This document shows positions 7,116-14,717 of a DNA stretch of 64,000 nucleotides, in pieces. This DNA is from Lachnospiraceae bacterium. GTDB lineage: Bacteria; Bacillota; Clostridia; Lachnospirales; Lachnospiraceae. The position numbers and the translations under genes were made by a program. Below the pieces are notes generated by a model. The model saw nothing but the letters and a program-made list of their open reading frames with translations. It had not been told where the DNA came from and made no database searches. Within the stretch, counting starts at the first letter, position 1; each line of letters begins with the position of its first letter. The stretch lies in assembly GCA_024405155.1 (NCBI GenBank), contig JAKSPC010000002.1, positions 62,001 through 126,000 on the forward strand, given 5' to 3'.

Positions 7116-7581
7116 TGCTTCCCTGCCTGTTTAACGGTGTCTGTGAATTGCCTGCGATGTCACCCTGGTAATCACCGGCCAGCTCCACATTTGGCGGTGA
7201 CGCAATGAAAATATATTTGGATACCATCTGCAGATCACCGCCGATGGCAAATATCGTACCTAAAGTAAAGTCAATGATCCTTTGTGCCACATCGGTACTG
7301 ATACCTTCCATGTTAAGCACTACGGCGCGTCCGTCCAGAAGGAAGTTACAGATATCTTTGGAATCATCCATGCCGTTTGGCTTTATGGTGATAACGCCCA
7401 TCTCGGAATTGCTGACCGGGATCACTTTGTGCTGAAAAAGACCGCCGGACTTGGGTGCGGCCTTCTTGGCAGGCTTTTCGTACTCCTCATCTTCTGTGAA
7501 GTATTCGTCGTCAAGATAACCGTCATCGTCATCCCTGTCGGAACGGAAACTGTCGAACAGTTTGTTAAAGAAATTAGCCAT
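7090..7581 (-). CDS. sepF: Cell division protein SepF
   Basis: A 163-residue protein with an amphipathic N-terminal membrane-binding helix (ANFFNKLFDSF), an acidic linker (about 15-45) and a C-terminal SepF domain ending FNV. SepF anchors FtsZ filaments to the membrane during septation. Its domain shows VLNMEGISTDVAQRIIDF and GTIFAIGGDLQMV, the conserved core. It is the first gene of the sepF-lspA-rluD operon and has its own consensus promoter. The usual neighbours yggS, ylmH and divIVA are not adjacent. Confidence 0.95.
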   Translation of the reverse strand: MANFFNKLFDSFRSDRDDDDGYLDDEYFTEDEEYEKPAKKAAPKSGGLFQHKVIPVSNSEMGVITIKPNGMDDSKDICNFLLDGRAVVLNMEGISTDVAQRIIDFTLGTIFAIGGDLQMVSKYIFIASPPNVELAGDYQGDIAGNSQTPLNRQGSNGGFTFNV

Positions 7582-7610
7582 AAAGAACCTCTCTTTGTAT
7601 AGATTCCATA

Positions 7611-7639
7611 ATTATCCCGCAAAACGGGAGTTATGTCAA
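7611..7639 (-). promoter_or_regulatory. Promoter of sepF-lspA-rluD
   Basis: TTGACA (7634-7639) and GATAAT (7611-7616) are separated by 17 bp on the minus strand. The spacer contains a perfect 5-bp inverted repeat (TCCCG TTTTG... CGGGA arrangement) immediately before the -10, which could be an operator. Confidence 0.8.
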
Positions 7640-7655
7640 TCTTTTTGCACAAATC

Positions 7656-8012
7656 TCAAAGGGATGCAACGTCAAGGATCTTCTTTCCGTCTTTCCAGAT
7701 CCGCTCAATGTCATAGAACAAACGGTTTTCCTTATCAAAAATGTGAATGATCACGTCGTTGTAATCCATCAGGATCCAGTTGGCCGCGGATTTTCCTTCT
7801 GACTGACGCATCTCGTATCCCGCTCTGCCCAGAACGTCCTGTACGTTATCGTACAGAGCCGCCGTCTGTCTTACGTTGTCTCCGGAAGCGATGATGAAGT
7901 AATCGGCAACGACGCTGAGTCCCGTAATGTCGATCACGGTGATGTCGGAAGCCTTCTTGTCTTCCAGTGCCTTAACGGCAAGTTTTACCAGTTCTTTCGT
8001 GTCCTTTTCCAT
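7656..8012 (-). CDS. rsfS: Ribosomal silencing factor RsfS
   Basis: A 118-residue RsfS/YbeB/Iojap-family protein, which binds ribosomal protein L14 and blocks 30S-50S joining when nutrients are limited. The core VIDITGLSVVADYFIIASGDNVRQ is split here between residues about 27 and 50, and ANWILMDYNDVIIHIF is also diagnostic. I place the start at the ATG at 8012 (MEKDTKELV), which has GTGAGG upstream and begins 7 bp after the yqeK stop. A longer frame would overlap yqeK. It is the last gene of the obgE-yhbY-yqeK-rsfS run. Confidence 0.93.
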   Translation of the reverse strand: MEKDTKELVKLAVKALEDKKASDITVIDITGLSVVADYFIIASGDNVRQTAALYDNVQDVLGRAGYEMRQSEGKSAANWILMDYNDVIIHIFDKENRLFYDIERIWKDGKKILDVASL

Positions 8013-8019
8013 AATGACC

Positions 8020-8583
8020 TCACAGATATTGTTGATAATATGCAAATGCCTCCAGAGTCTCCCCGTCTATGGCAGTACCGTGTTCGTTAAGGTACTCGAT
8101 GGTCTGCTGCATGATGCGGGCTGTACATTTGTCCAGATCGTTTACCGCAAGGATCCGCAGTTCCCTGAGATCCTTTGCCTTTTCGCGGTGCGGTTCGATG
8201 TAATCGGAAACGAACAGGATCTTTTCCAGAAGCGTCATGGCCGCCTTTCCCGTGGTATGATACCGGATGGCGTCAAGGATGCCGGGATCGGTAATGCCGT
8301 AGCTTTCTGCTTCCACGGGACCGTAGACCGCATGCCAGAGCTGAGGAGATGCTTTCAGTCCTTCGGAAAGCCGAATTCCGGCTTCCATGCACAACTCATA
8401 CAGGCGCTCATGGGAATAGCATTTGGCACAATCGTGCAGAAGGCCAGCTATCTCGCATCGTTCCCTGTCTTCGCCGTAAATGCAGCCCAGATAGGCTGCC
8501 GTTTCCGCCACACCAAGGATATGTTCAAACCGTTTGGGATCCACGGCAGTCTGAAGTTTTTCTCGGATCTTCGGAATCGTCAT
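8020..8583 (-). CDS. yqeK: YqeK-type HD-domain dinucleoside tetraphosphatase
   Basis: A 187-residue HD-superfamily hydrolase. Metal and active-site residues are visible as His21, His50-Asp51 (LLHDCAK), His84, His109 (RYHTTG) and Asp127 (FVSDYIEP). YqeK enzymes split Ap4A-type alarmones symmetrically. The gene normally follows nadD and is sometimes fused to it. Here it overlaps yhbY directly (TGATG) and nadD is absent from the cluster. rsfS follows. Confidence 0.9.
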   Translation of the reverse strand: MTIPKIREKLQTAVDPKRFEHILGVAETAAYLGCIYGEDRERCEIAGLLHDCAKCYSHERLYELCMEAGIRLSEGLKASPQLWHAVYGPVEAESYGITDPGILDAIRYHTTGKAAMTLLEKILFVSDYIEPHREKAKDLRELRILAVNDLDKCTARIMQQTIEYLNEHGTAIDGETLEAFAYYQQYL

Positions 8584-8879
8584 CAGATATCGATCTTTCT
8601 TTTTTCTGCGTCTTTCTGGTATTTGAACAGAACGATCATGTTTCCGATCACCTGTACCACTTCAGATCCGGTCCTTTCCGAAAGGATCCGTGCCAGTTCT
8701 TTTTTGTCATCCAGGCAGGATCTGAGCACATGGATCTTGATCAGTTCTCTCTTTTCCAGAACTTCCCTTATGGCTTTGGCAAACTCAGGTGTGAGGGAGT
8801 CCTTTCCCAGCTGAAACACCGGGTCCAGGTTCATGGCAAGTCCCTTCAGGAAGCTTCTCTGTTTGCTTGTGATCTCCAT
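8583..8879 (-). CDS. yhbY: CRS1/YhbY-type ribosome-assembly RNA-binding protein
   Basis: A 98-residue single-domain KH-like RNA-binding protein of the YhbY family, associated with pre-50S particles. Family motifs are LTSKQR-like ITSKQRSFLKGLA, FQLGKDSLTPE and VVQVIGNMIVLFK. The start is the ATG at 8879, preceded by AGAGGTGA; a GTG three codons earlier is part of that ribosome binding site. The stop overlaps the yqeK start. It follows obgE by about 20 bp. Confidence 0.93.
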   Translation of the reverse strand: MEITSKQRSFLKGLAMNLDPVFQLGKDSLTPEFAKAIREVLEKRELIKIHVLRSCLDDKKELARILSERTGSEVVQVIGNMIVLFKYQKDAEKRKIDI

Positions 8880-8899
8880 AACAATCACCTCTTTTCATG

Positions 8900-10180
8900 T
8901 TATTCGCGATACTCGAACTCCAGTCCTTCTACGCTTACCGTATCGCCTTCTTTCATGCCCAGTTCCAGAAGTCTGTCGATGATCTTCTGTTCTTTCATGT
9001 ATTTCTGGAAGAAGGCAAATCCTTTCTCTGATTCCAGTTTGGTATAGCCAAGCATGCGCTTGATCCTGGGACCGCCGACGAAGAAGGTGCCGTCGGATTC
9101 CTTCGTGATCTCCATGGGGAGTTCGTCGCCGATATGGGAGGTCACGTCATATTCTTTTTCAAAACGTCTGTCGTCTTTGGGCAGTTCGGAAAGGATCCGG
9201 AGCAATTCATTGATCAGCTGCGGGATCCCTTCACCTGTGGCGGCGGAGATGGGAAATACCCGGATGCCCAGAGGTTCGTACTTTTCCTTTATGGCAATAA
9301 GCGCCTCGTTTTCCTCTTCCGGCAGCAGATCCGTTTTGTTGGCGGCAATGATCGTGGGACGTTCCAGAAGCTCCGGATCGTATTTTTTCAGTTCGCCGTT
9401 TATGATTTCAATATCGTTTAAAGGATCTCTGCCTTCGCTTCCTGCGGCATCCACCACGTGCACCAGCACCCGGCATCTTTCAATGTGACGAAGAAAATCG
9501 TGACCCAGTCCCAGACCGTCGGAGGCGCCCTCTATGAGGCCGGGGATATCGGCCATGATAAATGACTCGCCATCCCTTCCCACAACGCCCAGATGCGGGC
9601 TTAGGGTGGTAAAATGGTAGTTGGCGATCTGCGGTCTTGCATTGGAAGCCATGGTAATGAGACTGGATTTTCCCACGTTGGGAAATCCAACAAGGCCCAC
9701 GTCGGCAATGCTTTTCAGCTCCAGAAGTACTTCCAGTTCAATGCCGGGCTGACCGGGCTGTGAAAATCTGGGGGCCTGCATGGTGGAGGTGGCGAAGTGC
9801 ATGTTGCCAAGGCCTCCCTTTCCGCCGGGGAGGACGACTTCACGCAGATTGTCACCGGACATATCGGTAATGATCTTTCCGGTAGATGCCTCTTTTACGA
9901 TGGTACCGTAGGGGACTTTCACGATCAGATCTTTTCCGTTCTTCCCGTGGCAGCGCTTTCCGCCGCCTTCTTCTCCGTTTTGCGCAGCAAACTTATGCGC
10001 CACATGGAAATCATTGAGCGTATTCATGCCGTTGTCCACTTCAAAGATCAGATCGCCGCCCTTGCCGCCGTCTCCTCCGTCCGGACCTCCGTTCGGCACG
10101 AATTTTTCACGGCGAAAAGAAACGTGACCGTCACCGCCTTTTCCGCTCTTAATAATGATCCTAGCTGTATCTGTAAACAT
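8900..10180 (-). CDS. obgE: Obg family GTPase
   Basis: A 426-residue GTPase involved in late 50S assembly and stress control. The N-terminal Gly-rich Obg fold (1-155) has GGDGGKGGD and GGKGGLGN. The G domain follows with P-loop GFPNVGKSS (about 165-173), ADIPG and NKTD. A C-terminal OCT domain fills about the last 75 residues. The start is the ATG at 10180 with GAGG upstream; a TTG four codons earlier lacks a ribosome binding site. The rpmA terminator sits only about 20 bp upstream, leaving no room for a separate promoter. Confidence 0.97.
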   Translation of the reverse strand: MFTDTARIIIKSGKGGDGHVSFRREKFVPNGGPDGGDGGKGGDLIFEVDNGMNTLNDFHVAHKFAAQNGEEGGGKRCHGKNGKDLIVKVPYGTIVKEASTGKIITDMSGDNLREVVLPGGKGGLGNMHFATSTMQAPRFSQPGQPGIELEVLLELKSIADVGLVGFPNVGKSSLITMASNARPQIANYHFTTLSPHLGVVGRDGESFIMADIPGLIEGASDGLGLGHDFLRHIERCRVLVHVVDAAGSEGRDPLNDIEIINGELKKYDPELLERPTIIAANKTDLLPEEENEALIAIKEKYEPLGIRVFPISAATGEGIPQLINELLRILSELPKDDRRFEKEYDVTSHIGDELPMEITKESDGTFFVGGPRIKRMLGYTKLESEKGFAFFQKYMKEQKIIDRLLELGMKEGDTVSVEGLEFEYRE

Positions 10181-10202
10181 CCGATCCCTCAAATATGGAA
10201 AA

Positions 10203-10230
10203 AGGGACTATTGTTTTCACGATAGTCCCT
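10203..10230 (-). terminator. Terminator/attenuator between rpmA and obgE
   Basis: A 9-bp stem AGGGACTAT/ATAGTCCCT with a 10-nt loop is followed by TTTTT on the minus strand. It follows the rpmA stop by 22 bp. Since obgE begins just beyond it with no visible promoter, it probably only partly stops transcription. Confidence 0.8.
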
Positions 10231-10252
10231 ACCAAACTTATACACTTACCGA

Positions 10253-10516
10253 TCAGTCAGCAGTCTCGGGGTATACGGAAACCTTCTTGCGGTCCTTTCC
10301 CCATCTTTCATACTTGACCAGTCCGTCAACCTTTGCAAATAAGGTATCATCCTTGCCGATGCCTACATTTGTTCCGGGATGTACGTGTGTTCCGCGCTGT
10401 CTGTAAAGAATGTTGCCGGCGAGAACGAACTGTCCGTCAGATCTCTTTGCACCAAGGCGCTGGGAGTTACTATCTCTTCCGTTCTTGGTAGAACCCATTC
10501 CCTTTTTATGAGCCAT
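10253..10516 (-). CDS. rpmA: 50S ribosomal protein L27 (no cleavable N-terminal extension)
   Basis: An 87-residue L27 beginning [16 protein letters not shown], with the conserved [15 protein letters not shown] core. L27's N-terminus reaches the peptidyl-transferase centre. Many Firmicutes make L27 with an extension ending in FFAH that the protease Prp removes. Here the ATG (AAGGAGG 6 bp upstream) encodes the mature N-terminus directly, and an in-frame stop upstream excludes an extension. Consistently, no prp (ysxB) gene lies between rplU and rpmA. Confidence 0.97.
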   Translation of the reverse strand: MAHKKGMGSTKNGRDSNSQRLGAKRSDGQFVLAGNILYRQRGTHVHPGTNVGIGKDDTLFAKVDGLVKYERWGKDRKKVSVYPETAD

Positions 10517-10550
10517 GGTCTTCCTCCTTCTTTCGTAACTATCAAATCAA

Positions 10551-10898
10551 TTATTTCTCTTCTGCAGTTTCCTCAGCTGCCTTTTTGGAAGTCTTCTGGA
10601 TCTTTTCGATCTTGACTTCGGTGAAGAGCTGTCTGTGACCGTTCTTGTTGTGATATCCGGTCTTTCTCTTGTACTTGTAAACGATGACCTTGTCACCCTT
10701 GCCCTGTGCCGTAACAGTACCGGTCACTTTGGCTCCCTTTACTACGGGATTACCGATCACGGTCTTGTCACCGCCGATGAAAAGGACCTGATCAAAAGTG
10801 ACCTTCTTGCCCTCTTCCACATCGAGCTTTTCTACTCTTACAACGTCTCCCTCGGCTACCTTGTACTGCTTTCCGCCGGTTGCGATAACAGCATACAT
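10551..10898 (-). CDS. rplU: 50S ribosomal protein L21
   Basis: A 115-residue L21 with the family N-terminus [14 protein letters not shown] and the 23S-binding loop [16 protein letters not shown]. The C-terminus adds an Ala/Glu/Lys tail. It is preceded by a strong AAGGAGG site, a 5' leader that may bind L21, and a near-consensus promoter. It is the first gene of rplU-rpmA, with obgE downstream across a terminator. Confidence 0.97.
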   Translation of the reverse strand: MYAVIATGGKQYKVAEGDVVRVEKLDVEEGKKVTFDQVLFIGGDKTVIGNPVVKGAKVTGTVTAQGKGDKVIVYKYKRKTGYHNKNGHRQLFTEVKIEKIQKTSKKAAEETAEEK

Positions 10899-10972
10899 CT
10901 TAAGGTACCTCCTTCTTCATAAACTCGCTGCATAAAGGTGGCTTACGCACTTATACCTTTTACAAGCGGCAC
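10899..10972 (-). promoter_or_regulatory. rplU 5' leader, candidate L21 autoregulatory element
   Basis: The roughly 70-nt leader can fold into a hairpin: an outer CGCT/AGCG pairing and an inner AAAGGT/ACCTTT stem around the loop GTGCGTAAGCC. An L21 leader motif is known upstream of rplU in Firmicutes, and position and size agree. I could not check it against the covariance model. Confidence 0.45.
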
Positions 10973-10978
10973 CGTAAT

Positions 10979-11007
10979 AATTTAACATTTCTCAGGTATT
11001 ATGTCAA
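10979..11007 (-). promoter_or_regulatory. Promoter of rplU-rpmA
   Basis: TTGACA (11002-11007) and TAAATT (10979-10984) are separated by exactly 17 bp on the minus strand. It lies between the recU stop and the L21 leader. Confidence 0.85.
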
Positions 11008-11039
11008 GCGATTTTATTGCTTTTAAGCGCTTTTTCCGG

Positions 11040-11570
11040 TCATTCCCTGGTGCCGAGATCCAGGTTTAAAGGCTCCAGATAATGACAGAGATATTCTCCT
11101 TTTCTCTGGATGAGAAAAGTCTTGTCGATCTCCTCCATCCGGAAGGATTTCCTGCCGCCGGAAAGCATCCGGTCCCAGAACATTCTGATGGTCCGGAAGG
11201 GAATATAATACATCTCTCCGATATGGGTATAAAAGGCGATGATAAAGGAGATGCCGCCCTGCTTTTCGAATTTTTCCATGAAATCGATCTGATGCTCGTG
11301 AATGTTGTGAAGCGGAAAGGTATCCGTCTTCAGTTCCTTGGCGTCGAAACAGACCGGGATCCCCTGTACGGCGCCGATATAATCCACCGTGCTCTTGGAA
11401 TCAAAATACGCCAGAGTGATCTGTTTCTGAGAATTCATTTCCACCGGTGTGATGGGTGTAGGGATCTTCTGAATGAGTGCCAGACCATTCAGTTCGTAAC
11501 ATTCATTTGTTCTGTTAATGATCTCTTCCAGTGTGGAGCCGCGAAGGCCGTGTCCTTTGAAAGTAGCCAT
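11040..11570 (-). CDS. recU: Holliday junction resolvase RecU
   Basis: A 176-residue RecU-type resolvase, the Firmicute counterpart of RuvC. It shows the nuclease-core segments YFDSKSTVDYIGAVQGIP and FDAKELKTDTFPLHN (Asp and Glu-Lys active-site residues) and HEHQIDFMEKFEKQGGIS. It is slightly short compared with the B. subtilis protein (about 200 aa). The ATG overlaps the yraN stop (TAATG). It is the last gene of the ten-gene sufC-recU run. Confidence 0.92.
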   Translation of the reverse strand: MATFKGHGLRGSTLEEIINRTNECYELNGLALIQKIPTPITPVEMNSQKQITLAYFDSKSTVDYIGAVQGIPVCFDAKELKTDTFPLHNIHEHQIDFMEKFEKQGGISFIIAFYTHIGEMYYIPFRTIRMFWDRMLSGGRKSFRMEEIDKTFLIQRKGEYLCHYLEPLNLDLGTRE

Positions 11571-11923
11571 TAAAATCCTCCGAATGCGTTTTTTGTCAGA
11601 CGGATCTGATCCCCCAGGATCTCCACCACGTCATATCTGCGGTCAGCGGCAGAAAGATTATGGATCATCATGTAATACTCTGACGTCCTGATGATCTTCT
11701 GCTGCTTCATATAGGTGACGGCTTCTCCGGGAAAACCGCCGCCAAGGTCCCTGCGGTATTTTACTTCAATAAAGCATAGGACGCTCCCGTCCATGCCGAT
11801 AATGTCGATCTCTCCCAGACGGCAGGAAAAATTCATGCAGAAAATGTCATACCCTTGGGAAGACAGATAATCGGCAGCCAGTTTTTCGTATCGAGAGCCT
11901 AGGGCGCGCTTGTTTTCAGCCAT
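11570..11923 (-). CDS. yraN: YraN/UPF0102 family putative endonuclease
   Basis: A 117-residue protein of the YraN family, which has a restriction-endonuclease-like fold. Visible motifs are GSRYEKLAADYLSSQGY, LGEIDIIG (the Glu-x-Asp pair) and CFIEVKYR (Glu-x-Lys), together forming the putative catalytic site. The start is the ATG at 11923 (MAENKRALG), overlapping the rnhB stop by 8 bp. A longer in-frame extension would cover rnhB coding sequence and lacks family similarity. The biological role of the family is not settled. Confidence 0.9.
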   Translation of the reverse strand: MAENKRALGSRYEKLAADYLSSQGYDIFCMNFSCRLGEIDIIGMDGSVLCFIEVKYRRDLGGGFPGEAVTYMKQQKIIRTSEYYMMIHNLSAADRRYDVVEILGDQIRLTKNAFGGF

Positions 11924-12599
11924 GGATGAATTTCTGAATGAAAGACATTCTGTGGATGGGGGTCGGACCGTATTTTCCCAGCGCTTCGATATGAGCCGCG
12001 GTGCCGTAACCCTTATGTTTTGCAAAGCCATATTCCGGATAGATCCTGTCATATTCCAAAAGGAGCCGGTCTCTGGTGACTTTTGCCAGAATAGATGCCG
12101 CGGAAATGGAAGGACATTTGGCATCGCCGCCGATCACGGTGATCTGCGATGCTCTAAGCTGCGGTACCCTGCGGTTTCCGTCAACCAGGACAACGGAAGA
12201 ATTCCGGATGAGCGAACGGTCCCTTCCTTTTTGTTCAAGGCGTAAAAGACAGTCTTCAAAGGCATCGTTCATGGCTTCATAGGTGGCATTCAATATGTTG
12301 ATCTCATCGATCCTTTCAGGTCCCACCAGTCCGATCCCGTAAGAAAGACAGTTTGCAAGGATCTCATCGTACAGTTCTTCCCGCTTTTTCTCTGAAAGCT
12401 TCTTGGAGTCGTTCAGACAGGGAAGCATCAGGTCATCTTCCAGAAGGCAGCAGGCGGCGGCTACAGGCCCGCAAAGAGGTCCGCGCCCTGCCTCGTCGAT
12501 GCCGAACACGTGGGAATAGCCTTCAGAGATCCTGTGCTGTTCCTCATACATGGAGGAAAGCCTTTGATATTCGTTTTGGAGTCGTTCTTCTTTTGTCAT
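11916..12599 (-). CDS. rnhB: Ribonuclease HII
   Basis: A 227-residue RNase HII, which cuts RNA embedded in DNA, including single ribonucleotides. The metal-binding motif is GIDEAGRGPLCGPV, with the further acidic residues LNDSKKLSEKKRE, VDGN and SAASILAKVTRD. Length and motifs are normal. It overlaps the rbgA stop by 4 bp (ATGA) and is followed by yraN, an order frequent in Firmicutes. Confidence 0.97.
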   Translation of the reverse strand: MTKEERLQNEYQRLSSMYEEQHRISEGYSHVFGIDEAGRGPLCGPVAAACCLLEDDLMLPCLNDSKKLSEKKREELYDEILANCLSYGIGLVGPERIDEINILNATYEAMNDAFEDCLLRLEQKGRDRSLIRNSSVVLVDGNRRVPQLRASQITVIGGDAKCPSISAASILAKVTRDRLLLEYDRIYPEYGFAKHKGYGTAAHIEALGKYGPTPIHRMSFIQKFIHG

Positions 12600-13492
12600 G
12601 GTCTCTCCAGAGTGATCTTTCCCAATCTGCCGGCTCTAAGATCGTCTACTATAAGTTTTGCCGCTTTTTCTCTGTCCGGCAAGGCGCCTTTCTTTAAGCA
12701 TTTCCGTTTTTCGGCAATGGTATCCAGGATCGCCAGAGATCTGTAATCGACGCCGGGGATACAAAGATCCTCATCTTCCGAATGAGACGAAATGTCTTCT
12801 TCCGTAAATCCGTACCTTTCGAACAGGATGCCGGGGTAAAGATCATTTAACTTCTGAATGATGAAAATGGCAACTTCTTCAATATCCAGGATGGTATCAC
12901 TGATGGCACCGATGGATGCCAGCAGAAAACCTACGGTGGGATCTGAAAACTTCGGCCACAGGATACCGGGTGTATCCAGCAGAAGAAGCCCTGTATCGGA
13001 GCTGACCCACTGATCTCCTTTGGTAACGCCGGGCTTATTCCCCGTTTTTGCAGAAGCTCTTCCCAGCAAAGTATTGATCAGGGTGGATTTTCCCACGTTG
13101 GGAATACCACAGACAAGTGCTTTTACGGGCCTGTTGCCGGTGATTCCCCTGGAGTGATCTCTTTCCCGCTTTTCTCTGATAAGTTCTTCTACAGAACGGT
13201 ACAGATCACCGGTTCCTTTTTTTGACCGGGAATCCATGGAGATGACCGTACAGGAATCGTTATTCAGCTTTTCTTTCCACTTTCCGGTAAGCCGCTCGTC
13301 CGCCAGATCTGCTTTGTTCAGCACGATGAGGCGTTTCTTGCCTGCAGTCAGCTCGGTGATGTCGGGGTTGGAGGAGGCATTCGGGATCCGTGCGTCACGA
13401 AGCTCGAATATGATATCTACCAGTTTAATGTCGTTTTTAATGTTCCTTACGGCCTTGGTCATGTGGCCGGGATACCATTGAATATTGCTCAT
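12596..13492 (-). CDS. rbgA: Ribosome biogenesis GTPase RbgA (YlqF)
   Basis: A 298-residue circularly permuted GTPase that matures the 50S subunit. The G4 motif (LNKADLAD, about 57-64) comes before the P-loop (GIPNVGKSTLI) and G3 (DTPG), which is diagnostic of the YlqF/YawG group. The N-terminus IQWYPGHMTKA is the family hallmark. It overlaps lepB and rnhB by ATGA on both sides. Confidence 0.97.
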   Translation of the reverse strand: MSNIQWYPGHMTKAVRNIKNDIKLVDIIFELRDARIPNASSNPDITELTAGKKRLIVLNKADLADERLTGKWKEKLNNDSCTVISMDSRSKKGTGDLYRSVEELIREKRERDHSRGITGNRPVKALVCGIPNVGKSTLINTLLGRASAKTGNKPGVTKGDQWVSSDTGLLLLDTPGILWPKFSDPTVGFLLASIGAISDTILDIEEVAIFIIQKLNDLYPGILFERYGFTEEDISSHSEDEDLCIPGVDYRSLAILDTIAEKRKCLKKGALPDREKAAKLIVDDLRAGRLGKITLERP

Positions 13493-14034
13493 TTTATCGT
13501 ACCGAATTTATTGAAAGGTTTGATCCGCAGCCAGATCTTGCCGCGAATGGAGGATTTCCGGATATTTCCGATATTGGAAAAGCGGCTGTCTTCCGAGGAG
13601 TCGGAATTATCACCAATGACAAAGTATTCGTCGTTTCCAAGTTCTACCGTATTGCCGGCAAGTCCCGTAAGAGCGATCACGCCTATCCTGTCGTCTTTCA
13701 GCGGTTCTCCGTTCACATAGATGAGTCCGGCGCTGATCTGTATGGATTCTCCGGGAAGTCCAACCACGCGCTTGATGTTAGTTTTGCCGGTGTCGTTCCG
13801 TTCAAATAAAATGATGTCGAACCGATCCGGTTTTCCCAGATCATAGATCAGCCGGTTCACAAGACACATGTCATTGGCTTCCAGTACCGGTGACATGGAG
13901 TTTCCGGAAACGATGGTCTGGTTAAGGAACGCGTAGACGATGAACCAGGCAGTGCAGATCACCAGGATAATATTCACGATAGTCCGGATCACGCTTCGCA
14001 ATGTGGAATTGTTGTCGTATTTATAGATGCTCAT
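13489..14034 (-). CDS. lepB: Type I signal peptidase
   Basis: A 181-residue signal peptidase I with one N-terminal membrane anchor (about 18-38). The catalytic serine is in SGNSMSPVL (Ser46), the catalytic lysine in KRVVGLPGE (Lys88), and the C-terminal box is GDNSDSSEDSR. It cleaves Sec and Tat signal peptides on the outer membrane face. The start is the ATG at 14034 with AGGA upstream, 14 bp inside the end of trmK. A GTG nine codons earlier is less likely. Confidence 0.93.
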   Translation of the reverse strand: MSIYKYDNNSTLRSVIRTIVNIILVICTAWFIVYAFLNQTIVSGNSMSPVLEANDMCLVNRLIYDLGKPDRFDIILFERNDTGKTNIKRVVGLPGESIQISAGLIYVNGEPLKDDRIGVIALTGLAGNTVELGNDEYFVIGDNSDSSEDSRFSNIGNIRKSSIRGKIWLRIKPFNKFGTIK

Positions 14035-14716
14035 ATGTTTTCCTGTAAAGGGAAAGCTCACGCTTCAGTTCGTCGCTTCGTTTTTCCGCGCTGTCGGAAT
14101 CGCACCGGATCTTCTTAAGGGTCTGTCCTGTTTTTTTTATCAGTGATGCCACATAGGTGCGGTAACATGCTTTATCCAGCTGTAGGGACGGCTTCCCGGT
14201 GATGTATTCTTCCGGCGACCAGGGACGGCAGCAGGGATCGGCTTTTCTTACATCCATAAGAACATAGAATTTTCCCTGTTCAAAAACCACTCTTTCCGCA
14301 CGAATGTCAAAGCCGCTCTCTTCCTGAACGTATTTTCGAAGTTCCGGTACCTCCGAGTGGGGGCCCAGGATGATCTGTCTTAAAGACACAAGTTTCTCCG
14401 GACACGCTTTCAGGATATCTCTGATCAGCAGACCTCCCATACCGCAGATCGAAGCGGCATCCGGGGATGCGTCCAGAGAGTGAAATCCGTCGGAAAGGAC
14501 GACGGTGATCCTGGAAGAAAGACCTTCTTTCTCAATGTTTTCCTTCGCCCGCGCCAGGGGACCCGTATGCACGTCACAGGCAAAGGCGGTCTCTGCTTTT
14601 CCGTCTTTTACCGCTTTGATGCAGACGTAGGCATGGTCACAGCCGATGTCAGCCAGTGTCCTGCAAGGAACCAGAAGATCTGTGATATTGTTGATTCTTT
14701 GTGGATAACCTGCCAT
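14021..14716 (-). CDS. trmK: tRNA (adenine(22)-N1)-methyltransferase TrmK
   Basis: A 231-residue SAM-dependent methyltransferase. The SAM-binding motif is LADIGCDHAYVCI (motif I) and the family signature is ICGMGGLLIRDIL. A C-terminal helical tail (about 165-231) is typical of TrmK/YqfN, which methylates A22 of tRNA. It begins 1 bp after the dnaG stop and overlaps lepB, so it is part of the run. Confidence 0.92.
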   Translation of the reverse strand: MAGYPQRINNITDLLVPCRTLADIGCDHAYVCIKAVKDGKAETAFACDVHTGPLARAKENIEKEGLSSRITVVLSDGFHSLDASPDAASICGMGGLLIRDILKACPEKLVSLRQIILGPHSEVPELRKYVQEESGFDIRAERVVFEQGKFYVLMDVRKADPCCRPWSPEEYITGKPSLQLDKACYRTYVASLIKKTGQTLKKIRCDSDSAEKRSDELKRELSLYRKTYEHL

Positions 14717-14717
14717 A

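Noticed and set aside
7927..8814. 295-codon plus-strand open frame opposite rsfS-yqeK-yhbY
   Set aside because: All three opposite genes are conserved families; no independent support.
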